64,000 nucleotides of DNA. Origin: Paenibacillus nasutitermitis. GTDB lineage: Bacteria > Bacillota > Bacilli > Paenibacillales > Paenibacillaceae. Shown here in pieces: positions 33,314-42,998 of the stretch (positions within the stretch are counted from its first letter, which is position 1; each line of letters starts with the position of its first letter). The translations under genes were made by a program, and so were the position numbers. The notes below the pieces were generated by a model. It was not told where the DNA came from and ran no database searches. It saw only the letters and a program-made list of their open reading frames with translations. Where the stretch lies: contig NZ_BMHP01000001.1 of NCBI RefSeq assembly GCF_014641075.1, positions 248,001-312,000 on the forward strand. Reading direction: 5' to 3'.

Positions 33314-34198
33314 TTGATCAAACAGATGAACGCTGAAAAAGCATACCAGGTCGTAATTACGATTCTCATTCTGCTCGTCTCGTTATCTGCATTATTACCG
33401 CTGATATATGTTCTCTCCACTTCGCTTGTCAGCGAACAGGAATACATTCAGCGGGAAGGATTCGTTTTCATTCCGCGCCATCCGACGATCGAGCCGTACA
33501 AGCAGCTTTTTGGAGAGATCCAATTCATGAACGCTTTCGGCATCAGCGTGGCGAGGACGGTTCTGGGAACCCTGCTTATTTTAACCTTAACCTCCATTAC
33601 CGCTTATACTTTGTCGCGCAAAGACATTCCCGGACGCAACCTTCTCATCTGGAGTGTACTGGTGACAATCCTGTTCACAGCCGGGCTGATTCCCAATTTC
33701 CTCGTCGTAAGCGACCTGCATTTGAAGGATACCTTCTGGGCGATGGTGATTCCCGGGGCGATCGACAGCTGGAGCGTACTGGTGCTAAAGCAGTTTTTCG
33801 AGAATATTCCCCGCGAAACTGAGGAGTCCGCGATCATTGACGGGGCCAACGAGCTGCAGCTTATGTCCCGCATCATGCTGCCGATGAGCCTGCCGGTCTT
33901 AGCGGCGCTGGGATTGTTCGCGGCAGTCGGACATTGGAACGCCTGGTTCGATGCTTTCATATATATTTCCGATACGCATTTGCACCCGCTTCAGCTGTTT
34001 ATCCATAATTTGTTTGTCAGCTCCAGTCCCACTGCGCTGGTTGGCGGCAATATGAGCGTTAATCCTGTCCATCGCGTCTCGGATGAAACGATGAAGATGG
34101 CGCTGGTTGTCGCCGGGACGCTTCCGATTCTCTGTGTCTATCCGTTTCTCCAGAAATATTTCACCAAAGGCATGTATCTCGGCGCTGTGAAAGGCTGA
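33314..34198 (+). CDS. ABC permease, LplC type (system 2)
   Basis: A permease of about 294 residues. The coupling loop reads EESAIIDGANELQLMSRIMLPMS; other features are SEQEYIQREGFVFIPRHPT and the end FTKGMYLGAVKG, typical of LplC/YtcP proteins. The TTG start at 33314 lies 7-8 bases after GGGGGA; the frame also continues back into the previous gene. It is partner to the LplB-type permease just upstream. Confidence 0.9.
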   Translation: MIKQMNAEKAYQVVITILILLVSLSALLPLIYVLSTSLVSEQEYIQREGFVFIPRHPTIEPYKQLFGEIQFMNAFGISVARTVLGTLLILTLTSITAYTLSRKDIPGRNLLIWSVLVTILFTAGLIPNFLVVSDLHLKDTFWAMVIPGAIDSWSVLVLKQFFENIPRETEESAIIDGANELQLMSRIMLPMSLPVLAALGLFAAVGHWNAWFDAFIYISDTHLHPLQLFIHNLFVSSSPTALVGGNMSVNPVHRVSDETMKMALVVAGTLPILCVYPFLQKYFTKGMYLGAVKG

Positions 34199-34269
34199 CA
34201 AGTGAGCAAGTGTATGAATCCAGGTATCCGGCAGCTTGCTAAAAATACAAATAAAAAGGGGAAAAGCAA

Positions 34270-35862
34270 ATGAAAAAGAATGTTGTTACTAGTCTGCTAG
34301 CGGTTTTGTTGATGGTATCGCTTGTATTGACTGCCTGCAGCAGCAACGAATCGGGCAAGGCTTCGGAAAACACAGACGTCAACAGGCAGAATAATGCCGA
34401 CGGGGAGCCGGTGGAGAGTTCCAGCAAAAAAATTACCATCAACCTGCTGGAAACAGGGTGGGTCAATACGCCGCTGTCGAACGATCCCTGGAAACCGTGG
34501 GCGGACAGCAGATACAACGTTGACTTCAGGCTAACCGCCATCCCCGGGGGCGATCTTCAGCAGAAGCTGACCGTCGCTTTCGCCTCGCAGGAACCGCCGG
34601 ATCTAATCTTCACGGGAGACAAGACGCTGATTGAGAAATTCTATAAGCAGGGTGTGCTGCTCAATGATTATACGCCTTATCTCGACAAGCTGCCAACCAT
34701 GAGCCAATATTTCAATGACGGTACTAAAGCCTTCACATCAAGAGAGGGCAAAATGATTATGCTTCCGCTTGCGCCTGATAAAAACCGCTGGACCGTACAG
34801 ATCCGCAAAGACTGGCTGGATAATCTGGGAATGAAGGAGCCAGCCACCGACGAGGAATTATTCGCATATTTGAAAGCGGTCACCTTCAATGACCCTGATG
34901 GCAACAATAAGAATGACACGTTCGGCACAACCTCGGCGGGAACCGGCAAGGATCTGTCTCTGTTCAGCAGCTTCGAGCTGATGTATGGCCCCACCGGCTG
35001 GTATATTGGCGATGACGGCAAGGTGAACAGCTCCATGCTGGATGGAACGCATAAGAAAATGCTGGATTTCGTAAAAAGGCTGGTAGACGAGAAAGTCGTC
35101 GATCCGGACTGGTATTTGCAGGACTGGGGTAAAATGGGCACAAAAGTGCATGGCAGTAAAGCAGGCATGATCTGGTATCCGTCCCGGGAGCTGATCAACG
35201 AGGAGTCGAGAGACAAGAAAAACGAAGATTATCTGAGCTTCTGGGAACCGATCCCGATTCCCAAAGGCTCGGAAAAAGGTGGCAAGCTTGGTCCCGATCC
35301 CATTGCAGGCGGTGTATATGCGATCTCGGCCAACGCGGCTTCCGACCCTGACAAATTGGACCGCATCCTGCATATACTCGATGACGGCCAATATCCCAAC
35401 GAAGGGTATCTGGGTTTCCGCTGGGGTGTAGGCGTACCGGGTGTCGACCAGCAGATCCAAAAAACCGAGGATGGCAAGACTTATATCAACATGAAGGATG
35501 ACTTCCGCGCGAAGAGCGGCAACTCGGCCGGTATTGATTATGGAACCTGGGTGAACTTCAATGGCACCGACCCTATTCTGGAGCTGTCGGAAGCCTCGCC
35601 CGGCAAGCTGACCCTTACATGGGCCGCTGCGGAAGAGAAGGTGAGAGGTTTTGACAAAAGCAAAAATTATAACGATCTGCTTAACCTGGATGCGACGATC
35701 GTGTCCGACCTGAAGAAGCTTCAGGATGAATTCGATATTCAGTATGTGCTTGGAAAAGACAGCAACTATGACAAGTTCATGGAAACCTGGCTGAACAACG
35801 GCGGCCAGCGGCTGCTCGAAGATGCAGCCGCGCAGTTCAAAGCGCAAGGATTGCTGCAGTAA
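34270..35862 (+). CDS. Solute-binding lipoprotein, LplA type (system 2)
   Basis: A 530-residue extracellular binding protein. The signal peptide ends at the lipobox LTAC (lipidated Cys near residue 18), followed by a polar linker. The mature part has the features of large LplA-like binders: ISVDFRLTAIPGGDLQQKL-type early region, DPDGNNKNDTFGT (a calcium-like loop common in this group), and a Trp/Tyr-rich C-terminal half. AAAAGGGGAAAAGC precedes ATG 34270. It follows its permeases, unlike systems 1 and 3. Its own terminator follows. Ligand unknown. Confidence 0.9.
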   Translation: MKKNVVTSLLAVLLMVSLVLTACSSNESGKASENTDVNRQNNADGEPVESSSKKITINLLETGWVNTPLSNDPWKPWADSRYNVDFRLTAIPGGDLQQKLTVAFASQEPPDLIFTGDKTLIEKFYKQGVLLNDYTPYLDKLPTMSQYFNDGTKAFTSREGKMIMLPLAPDKNRWTVQIRKDWLDNLGMKEPATDEELFAYLKAVTFNDPDGNNKNDTFGTTSAGTGKDLSLFSSFELMYGPTGWYIGDDGKVNSSMLDGTHKKMLDFVKRLVDEKVVDPDWYLQDWGKMGTKVHGSKAGMIWYPSRELINEESRDKKNEDYLSFWEPIPIPKGSEKGGKLGPDPIAGGVYAISANAASDPDKLDRILHILDDGQYPNEGYLGFRWGVGVPGVDQQIQKTEDGKTYINMKDDFRAKSGNSAGIDYGTWVNFNGTDPILELSEASPGKLTLTWAAAEEKVRGFDKSKNYNDLLNLDATIVSDLKKLQDEFDIQYVLGKDSNYDKFMETWLNNGGQRLLEDAAAQFKAQGLLQ

Positions 35863-35888
35863 TTTACGAAGAGCGCGTTCGGGTACCG

Positions 35889-35919
35889 GCAAAACCTCCA
35901 TTATATATGGGGGTTTTGC
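35889..35919 (+). terminator. Terminator closing import system 2
   Basis: CAAAACC and GGTTTTG arms with inner CC/GG pairs around an AT-rich loop. Confidence 0.75.
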
Positions 35920-36010
35920 TGCTGCTGCTATACCGCCAAAGTCAAGTCCATTCCCGGCAGACGGGCGTTTGAGGTAAGATGGAAATAAAACAAAGGGACG
36001 ATAACCAAAC

Positions 36011-37849
36011 ATGGCTGCAAATCTAAAAAAAATGTTTCGTTACCGGTCGTGGTCGCTGGCGCTGAAGCTGACGGTTATCTTTTCCGCTCTGATTACGGCT
36101 ATTGTCGTGTCTGTTGGTGTAAGCTCTTACATGTCCTATAAAAAAACGATCCGCAACGAGATCCAGCGATTCGTGCCGCAAACGCTTGTTCAGGTCAACC
36201 GCCATCTGGACACCTATATAAGCGAAATGATCAGCATCTCCCAGGAAATTCTGAAGGCGCCCTATTATGATTTATTTCATGAATTCGAAAACGCCTGGGA
36301 AATGGGCGGCAACAAGCCGACCATTGAAAACTCGCTGCTGCTGAACCAGGCCATTCAGTTTGTCAGCAGGGGGTATGACCGCCATTTGCTTGGGCTCATC
36401 TACTACAGCAGCGACGGTTATGCCTATATTCGCACGAACACTGGAGGAGGCAGCTGGCTGCAGCGTGATTACCATCAGGAGGATTGGTATGTGGCGAGCC
36501 GGAAGCTGTCGCTTTCCATCCTCGGGACAAGGAAAGAAATTTTGTTTGATAACGAGCTCCGAATCGAAAGGGCTCCTTACGCGTTTACGATTGTGCAGCC
36601 AATTCCGAACCAGGAAAAAAACGGAATCAGCGGTATTTTGCAAATATCCGGCGACCTGGAGTCGGTGAGCAGCATTCTGGTGGGAATGGATATGGGGACG
36701 AACTCGAACATTTATATTACGGATAACGGCGGGAAAATCGTTTATTCGAGCGACAACCGGCTGCTCGGCAAAGTATGGGAAGCGGATGACGGCATTGATC
36801 TGAAGGCTGCCCATTCCGATATGGGTTCGCAAGTTATCGATTTGCATGGGAGCAGGATGCTGGCCAGCTACAGCAAATCAACCAAAACCGGATGGACCGT
36901 CATCAGCATGATCCCGATGAAGGCGCTGACTAGCGGAATCAGCAGCGTCGGAACGTGGACGGTGGCGATGGTGCTGCTCGCTGTCATCGTATCCGCGCTG
37001 GCTGCGAGAATGATTGCCTACGGGGTGACGAATCCGATCCGTCATCTTAGCAAGCAGCTGGATAAGCTGGACGAGGACAACTTTCGGATCATCCATAAGC
37101 CGGAGCGTTCCGACGAAATAGGCGTATTATGGAAAGCTTATGAGGGAATGGTCATGCGGATCCGGATACTGGTTGAGGAAGTGCTCAAGAGCAAGCTGCT
37201 CAAGCAGGAATCGGAAATCAAGGCGCTGCGCAGCCAGATCAACCCCCATTTCATCAATAATGCGCTTGAAAATATCCGGATGACACTGGTGCGGGAACGT
37301 TACGGACAGGTGGAATCGGCATTGGTCAGCCTCGGTGATATTATGCGTTATCAATGTATGCACATGGAGGAAACCGTACCGGCAAAAAAAGAAATCGAAA
37401 TGGTGCGAAACGTGCTCCATATCCAAAAAATCCGTTTCGGTGACAGGCTAAGCGTCGAGTATGCGATCGATGCTCAAGTGGACGATATGCTTATCCCCAG
37501 CTTTATGATCCAGCCGCTGGTTGAAAACGCGGTTAAATACGGCATCTCCCCGGATGATGGATGTATCCGGATCGTGATCAGGATCAAAGCCGAATCAGGA
37601 TATATTATCGGCTCGGTAATCGATGAAGGGGAAGGGCTTGATGCCGGCCAACTGGATCATGTCATTCAATTGATGGAGTATCCGGATAAAGGCGGCCCCC
37701 AAATCGGACTTTCCAATATCAGCCAGCGTCTCCGGTTAATATACAACGGCAGAGCGGAATTTGCCATCGACAGCGCGAAAGGGGCGGGTACGATCGTAAA
37801 ATTCCGGCTGCCGGTCATTCTTAATGATGCGGGGGCTGAGGAGCTTTGA
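36011..37849 (+). CDS. Sensor histidine kinase, YesM type (system 2)
   Basis: Membrane sensor kinase of 612 residues. Order: a transmembrane helix near 17-40, a large extracellular sensor (to about 305), a second helix near 315-335, HAMP, and the kinase core. The phospho-accepting motif reads RSQINPHFINNALE, with Asn where most relatives have Tyr (PHFLYNTLE). The HATPase box reads DEGEGL in place of DNGxG, a notable change. Activity may therefore be altered but is not excluded, as other ATP contacts (QPLVENAVKYG) are intact. Its stop overlaps the regulator start (TGATG). It probably senses the ligand of system 2. Confidence 0.9.
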   Translation: MAANLKKMFRYRSWSLALKLTVIFSALITAIVVSVGVSSYMSYKKTIRNEIQRFVPQTLVQVNRHLDTYISEMISISQEILKAPYYDLFHEFENAWEMGGNKPTIENSLLLNQAIQFVSRGYDRHLLGLIYYSSDGYAYIRTNTGGGSWLQRDYHQEDWYVASRKLSLSILGTRKEILFDNELRIERAPYAFTIVQPIPNQEKNGISGILQISGDLESVSSILVGMDMGTNSNIYITDNGGKIVYSSDNRLLGKVWEADDGIDLKAAHSDMGSQVIDLHGSRMLASYSKSTKTGWTVISMIPMKALTSGISSVGTWTVAMVLLAVIVSALAARMIAYGVTNPIRHLSKQLDKLDEDNFRIIHKPERSDEIGVLWKAYEGMVMRIRILVEEVLKSKLLKQESEIKALRSQINPHFINNALENIRMTLVRERYGQVESALVSLGDIMRYQCMHMEETVPAKKEIEMVRNVLHIQKIRFGDRLSVEYAIDAQVDDMLIPSFMIQPLVENAVKYGISPDDGCIRIVIRIKAESGYIIGSVIDEGEGLDAGQLDHVIQLMEYPDKGGPQIGLSNISQRLRLIYNGRAEFAIDSAKGAGTIVKFRLPVILNDAGAEEL

Positions 37850-39327
37850 TGAATATCGTCATTGTCGATGATGAAATTGAAATTCGCGAGGGACTTCGCC
37901 GTCTGATCGAAAAGCTGGACAATGCCGGTCATTACCGGATCGCAGCGGTATGCGACGGAGCCGTTGAAGCTCTGGATGCGCTTTCGCGGGAGAATGTCGA
38001 TGTGCTGATGACGGATATCCGGATGTCCCAGATGGATGGACTGCTTCTGACGGAAACCGCCAAGAAACTTTATCCTGCCCTCCAGGTCATTATGCTAAGC
38101 GGCTACTCGCAGTTTGATTATGCGAGGCAGGCTCTGAAGTTGGAAGCAAGCGACTATTTGCTCAAACCGGTGCGCAAGGAGGATTTGGAAGGGGCGCTCG
38201 CCAAGCTCTATGACCGTCATGTGGAGCTGCGAGAATCCCGGATTTATCTGGATCAGGAAGAATTCCGGCAGCGGCTGTCCGGGTACGCCGCGATAATCGC
38301 GGCCGATGAAGACGGCACTACCGGCAGCGAGCTTCAGACAACGGAGCTGACTCTTGCCATGAAAGACATCGTCGCCGGGCTGCCGAATGCGTATCTGCTC
38401 AAAGGATTTATTACCAAAAACGGTTCGGGAGCGGTAGTTGGACTATATGGCGGTTCGGCGGCGGAGGTGGAGAAGCTGATAGGCGGGATTTGCAGCGCCG
38501 TACGGGAATACGGCGAACGAATGGAAAGCCCGGTCAGTATCGGCGTGTCCGATATCCTACAGGATCAACGTGATGCCCATACCCTTTATCTGCATGCCTG
38601 TACGGCATTGGCCAGCCGGATTATCGGGGGCGGAGGGGTCTGGTTCTACAAACCGGCAAGCTTTAACGGGAACCTGTTCCGAATCGATTTGAGCCGCATT
38701 GACGTTTCGCTCGACATCCTTGATTTCACAGCGCTGGGCAAGGAGATTCAGCAGTTGATGGAGGTCGCGGCAGATAGCGGCGAGATCGGGTTTCTCATCT
38801 GGACTATCAATACGATCATCCTGTCGCTGAACGAAAAAGTGAAATCGTTCAACCATCTGAATGAAGCGGCCCCTTATGATATATCCGCCTTTCTGTTCAA
38901 AATATTATGGTGCCGGAGCCGCGGGGAATTGGCTTCTTATATGCAGGAACGGGTGAAGGCCTTGCTCTGCCACTTGTCTCCCGAAAAAAGAGAGGGGCAT
39001 ATCATTCAAAAAGCTAAACAGTATATCCGGCTCCATCTCGATGAGCCGCTGACGCTTGCCGATATCGGGCAGGAGGTGTGCGTTAGCGTCAGTTATTTGA
39101 GCAGGCTGTTTCGGGAGAAGACTGGAGGCACGTTTCTTGAATATTTGACCGGGGAGAGGATGAACCAGGCGAAGGAGCTGCTATCCGATCCCGGAGTCAA
39201 AGTGTATGAAGCGGCTGAGAAAGTCGGCTATGGCAGCTGGAAGCATTTCAGCCGGACCTTCAAAGAAGTGACAGGACATACCCCAGCCGAATACAGGCAG
39301 AATTTATACAGCCGCAGCGAGCCCTGA
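37849..39327 (+). CDS. Response regulator with AraC output, YesN type (system 2)
   Basis: A 492-residue response regulator. Receiver features: DDE, the phosphorylation Asp in LMTDIRMSQMDG, and Lys in YLLKPV. The C-terminal AraC-type domain shows LADIGQEVCVSVSYLSRLFREK and VYEAAEKVGYGSWKHFSRTFKE. ATG 37849 is used; it overlaps the kinase stop and follows GAGGAGC. It would control either the system 2 genes upstream or other sugar genes. Confidence 0.92.
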   Translation: MNIVIVDDEIEIREGLRRLIEKLDNAGHYRIAAVCDGAVEALDALSRENVDVLMTDIRMSQMDGLLLTETAKKLYPALQVIMLSGYSQFDYARQALKLEASDYLLKPVRKEDLEGALAKLYDRHVELRESRIYLDQEEFRQRLSGYAAIIAADEDGTTGSELQTTELTLAMKDIVAGLPNAYLLKGFITKNGSGAVVGLYGGSAAEVEKLIGGICSAVREYGERMESPVSIGVSDILQDQRDAHTLYLHACTALASRIIGGGGVWFYKPASFNGNLFRIDLSRIDVSLDILDFTALGKEIQQLMEVAADSGEIGFLIWTINTIILSLNEKVKSFNHLNEAAPYDISAFLFKILWCRSRGELASYMQERVKALLCHLSPEKREGHIIQKAKQYIRLHLDEPLTLADIGQEVCVSVSYLSRLFREKTGGTFLEYLTGERMNQAKELLSDPGVKVYEAAEKVGYGSWKHFSRTFKEVTGHTPAEYRQNLYSRSEP

Positions 39328-39361
39328 CCGCTTGGATCAGATGCGGGGTGGTCTGCCAAAA

Positions 39362-39393
39362 CAGGTCTCCTTTCTTATCAGGGAGGCTTTTTT
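39362..39393 (+). terminator. Terminator after system 2 regulator
   Basis: GTCTCC pairs with GGGAGGC, followed by TTTTTT. Confidence 0.75.
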
Positions 39394-39496
39394 GTCGGGT
39401 CCGTGATCCTGGAAGGAAGCTTTCCGCGAGGGTCTATACAATTTATCCGGGGTACGATAAGGTGGCATTAATGACTTTATTGCCGGGAGTGAGAGC

Positions 39497-41260
39497 ATGA
39501 ACATTTGGAACCGTATTTCGTCCTTATCGATTTATCCCAAGCTGGTGCTGGCCTTCCTGGTTGTTCTCAGCCCCATGTATCTGATCAGCTGGCGCATGAA
39601 TGATGCCGGCTCGAGCACAGTGGAGAAGGAGATTACCCAATCGCTGCTGTCGCGTGCATCTCTGTATATGAATATGCTGGAATTCGACTTGAGCCGGGTC
39701 ATTACCCTGCTCCAGGAATATGTGAACGATGAGGATCTGCTAAAGCTTTCATCCTCCGCCGAGGTCATGTCTGAAATCGAAAAGATGCAGGCGCAGCTTG
39801 GTTTGAAGAAACGTCTGGATATCCTTAAGCATTCCAGTAAATTTGTAGAAAATGCAAGCGCTTTTATACCGTCAATGAACCGTACAATATCGGCTAATGA
39901 CAGAATCTTCACCGCATTTAACGAAGATCAATTCCAGTCTCTGCACAGACCGACGAACCGGTTCGAGTCTCCGTTTCTGGTATGGCAGAATCGAATTTTT
40001 ATCAGTCTGCCTTACCCGGATCCGGCTGTTTCCAACAATCAGAAACCGATGTTTATGCTTACGGTGGAAATTTCGATGAATGAGCTGTCTGATGTACTGA
40101 AGGAATTCACCACCGAAGGCGGCGGTGCCGTTCTTGCCGGTGAGGAGAAGTCCTGGACGGTGAGCGGAATCCGAAACGAAGCCGATGCTACGATGCTGCA
40201 GGAAGCGGATATGAATCACGAAGGAAAGAATCCGGATGAAGCGCAAATCCGTTCGTTGACCTTGAAGAACGATCCCTATATTGTGGTCTCGAAACGCTCC
40301 CCGAAGCTGGGTATGACGCTATTCATGTATCTGCCCAGCAAAAGCGTGACCGCATCGCTTAATTCTTACCGGTCATGGTTCTACATGCTGTCCATTGCTT
40401 CGATATTTATCGTGCTGTTGTTTTCCTACAGTATTTATCTGATCATTCACCAACCGCTGAAGAAGCTGGTGCGTTCCTTCCGGCGCATTGAGCAGGGACA
40501 TTTCAATCTCGAGGTGAATTACCCGCTTAAAGATGAGTTTGGTTATTTATACGGACAATTCAATGGGATGGTCAAGCGCCTGGATGTGCTTGTGCATGAG
40601 GTGTACGAACAGCAGTATCGGGCACGCACCGCGGAGCTGCGGCATTTGCAATCGCAAATCAATCCTCATTTTCTGTACAACAGCTATTTCATTCTGTACC
40701 GGATGGCCATGCTTAAGGACCATGACAATGTCATTTATTTCACCAGGCATCTCGGGGAGTATTTTGAATTCATTACGCGTGACGGGGCTGAGCAGGTACC
40801 CCTTGAGAATGAAGTCAAGCATGCCCGGACATACGCCGAAATTCAGTCCGTCCGCTTCGGAAACCGGATCCAGGTGGAATTTGACGAGCTGCCGGAGGGA
40901 GCAGCCTCCTACGTCGTCCCCCGTTTGATTTTGCAGCCGTTAATAGAGAATTGCTACAATCATGGCATGGAGCAGAAACGCAAGGGAGGGTGGATTCGAG
41001 TTCAGTTCGAATGTCAGCCGAACAAGATAATGATTGTCGTGGAGGATAACGGGGGAGACATGGACGAGGATAAGCTGCGCGATCTGCAAAGCAAGCTGCA
41101 TCAGGATGACTCGGTGGATGAGCATACGGGGCTTCTGAACGTGCACCGCCGTATTCAAATCCGTTATGGGGGCCAGGGCGGATTGCTGCTCGCAGTCGGT
41201 GAAGAACGGGGTTTGAAAGTGACGATGATTCTGCCCGGAGAAGGAGGAATGACAGCATGA
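39497..41260 (+). CDS. Sensor histidine kinase, YesM type (system 3)
   Basis: A 587-residue membrane kinase. The first helix lies near 15-35, then an extracellular sensor (to about 290), a second helix near 295-320, HAMP (QPLKKLVRSFRRIEQGHF), the histidine motif LQSQINPHFLYNSYF, and HATPase with EDNGGDM. ATG 39497 follows GGGAGTGAGAG. Its stop overlaps the regulator start (ATGA). It is placed directly before the system 3 binding protein, so it probably senses that ligand. Confidence 0.92.
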   Translation: MNIWNRISSLSIYPKLVLAFLVVLSPMYLISWRMNDAGSSTVEKEITQSLLSRASLYMNMLEFDLSRVITLLQEYVNDEDLLKLSSSAEVMSEIEKMQAQLGLKKRLDILKHSSKFVENASAFIPSMNRTISANDRIFTAFNEDQFQSLHRPTNRFESPFLVWQNRIFISLPYPDPAVSNNQKPMFMLTVEISMNELSDVLKEFTTEGGGAVLAGEEKSWTVSGIRNEADATMLQEADMNHEGKNPDEAQIRSLTLKNDPYIVVSKRSPKLGMTLFMYLPSKSVTASLNSYRSWFYMLSIASIFIVLLFSYSIYLIIHQPLKKLVRSFRRIEQGHFNLEVNYPLKDEFGYLYGQFNGMVKRLDVLVHEVYEQQYRARTAELRHLQSQINPHFLYNSYFILYRMAMLKDHDNVIYFTRHLGEYFEFITRDGAEQVPLENEVKHARTYAEIQSVRFGNRIQVEFDELPEGAASYVVPRLILQPLIENCYNHGMEQKRKGGWIRVQFECQPNKIMIVVEDNGGDMDEDKLRDLQSKLHQDDSVDEHTGLLNVHRRIQIRYGGQGGLLLAVGEERGLKVTMILPGEGGMTA

Positions 41261-42891
41261 TCCGATTGTTGATTGTGGATGATGAGCCGTATACGGTGGA
41301 TGGTTTATTCGAGATGCTGGAGAATACGCCTCAGCTTGAACTGGAGCTTTATCGCGCCTATTCGCCGGAAGAGGCGGTGGAATGGATGTCGCGGACGAAG
41401 ATGGATATCGTGCTGAGCGATATCCGCATGCCGGGGATGACAGGGCTGGAGCTGCAGAAATGGGTGGTGGGACAATGGCCGCGATGCAAAATTATTTTCC
41501 TGACCGGCATCCGTGAGCTGCAAACCGCCCAGCACGCGATTCGGACAGGCTCTGTCGATTATATTCTGAAAACCGAAGGCGATGAAGCGATTCTCCGCAG
41601 CATCCGCAAGGCGATGGAGGAGCTGTTGGAAGAAACGCGAAGCGACCAGTTCATACTCCAGGCCAAGGAACAGATGCACAAGGCCCTTCCACTGCTGCAC
41701 AGGGAATGGTTCAATTCACTTCTGGACCCGGGCTATCCAGGAGGAAGGAGTCAGTCAAGAATGCGGGAGCTTGATATCCCGCTGCTTTATAATGAGGATC
41801 TCATTCCGGTAATCGGGCGCGTCGACCGCTGGGAGGAGCGTGCCAATTCCGCGGATCATACGCTTCTGCTGTATGCCATACAGAACATTGCGGCAGAGTT
41901 TTTTGAAACCGTCGTCTTCTTCTCCGTCCATCTGGACACCAACCATCTTGTGCTGCTAATCCAGCCGCGATCCTCCGGGGACGGCTCAAACGAAGCAAAG
42001 CCAGTCCATTCGGCTGATGCACGTTGGAGGAAAACAGGCTCATTTGTCCAAGGGACGCTGGAGTCCGTGCAAGAGACATGCCTTCGTCTGCTGAAACTGC
42101 CGGTCTCCTTCATCAGCCCGGCTTACCCTGTAACATGGTCGGGCTTGCCCCGGGCTTATGCCAATATGAGGCATCAACTTGTTCTTGGGCTCGGCACGGG
42201 CGTAGGCATGCTGATGAGTGTTGACCCGCTTGACGAAGTCGGCAGCAGTGATCCGCTGCCTCCGGTCCGGATGATGATGGACAAACTGGAGCGGTTGTTG
42301 AATGAAGGGCTGGAGGAGCCTTTTATTGAATATTTGCAGGAAGTGCTGGCAAGGCCGGGAAAATTCGCCGATTACGTCCAGATCTATTATTCTGTGGCCG
42401 CTCTTCTGCTTGCCCAATTCGAGTTGGTGGATCCTGGAACGGACGGAAGCCAGACTGATCTGGAGGAATTGTTCAACCTCCCGATCCACCATACCAGCGA
42501 ACAGGCGCATCAATGTTTCCTTAAGGTTTCCTCGCTGATTCTGGCCCGGCGCCGGGAGCTGCAGGATGAACGGACCTCGCAGGTGATCAGTAAGCTTCAT
42601 CAGTATATCTGCTGCCATCTGGATGGGGATCTGTCTCTGACCAGGCTGGCGGAAGTCGTTTACCTGAACCCGACCTATTTGTCCGTGCTTTACAAACAAT
42701 CGACCGGAAACAATCTTTCCGAATATATTGCCCGCATCCGGCTGGAGAAAGCCAAGGAGCTGCTGGAGACGACTCCGCTGAAGATTCATGAAATTGCCGA
42801 GAAGGTCGGATTTGAGACGGCTGGTTATTTTACGCGGTTTTTCAAAAAACGGCTGAACGTGACACCTCAGGAATTCCGAGGAAAGGGATGA
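41257..42891 (+). CDS. Response regulator with AraC output, YesN type (system 3)
   Basis: A 544-residue response regulator. Receiver: DDE, the phosphorylation Asp in VLSDIRMPGMTG, and Lys in YILKTEGDE. The long middle segment has no clear domain. The C-terminal AraC domain reads LTRLAEVVYLNPTYLSVLYKQ and IHEIAEKVGFETAGYFTRFFKK. It is translationally coupled to its kinase. It lies 107 bases upstream of the solute-binding gene at 42999, its likely target. Confidence 0.93.
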   Translation: MIRLLIVDDEPYTVDGLFEMLENTPQLELELYRAYSPEEAVEWMSRTKMDIVLSDIRMPGMTGLELQKWVVGQWPRCKIIFLTGIRELQTAQHAIRTGSVDYILKTEGDEAILRSIRKAMEELLEETRSDQFILQAKEQMHKALPLLHREWFNSLLDPGYPGGRSQSRMRELDIPLLYNEDLIPVIGRVDRWEERANSADHTLLLYAIQNIAAEFFETVVFFSVHLDTNHLVLLIQPRSSGDGSNEAKPVHSADARWRKTGSFVQGTLESVQETCLRLLKLPVSFISPAYPVTWSGLPRAYANMRHQLVLGLGTGVGMLMSVDPLDEVGSSDPLPPVRMMMDKLERLLNEGLEEPFIEYLQEVLARPGKFADYVQIYYSVAALLLAQFELVDPGTDGSQTDLEELFNLPIHHTSEQAHQCFLKVSSLILARRRELQDERTSQVISKLHQYICCHLDGDLSLTRLAEVVYLNPTYLSVLYKQSTGNNLSEYIARIRLEKAKELLETTPLKIHEIAEKVGFETAGYFTRFFKKRLNVTPQEFRGKG

Positions 42892-42998
42892 ACCAAACAG
42901 AAGATAACAAATCTAAGCAGAGTGACATTTACGCATGTATAGCCCGCCCTTTACACTAGAGAGCATAACAACCACACAACATATAGGGAGGTCGTAGA

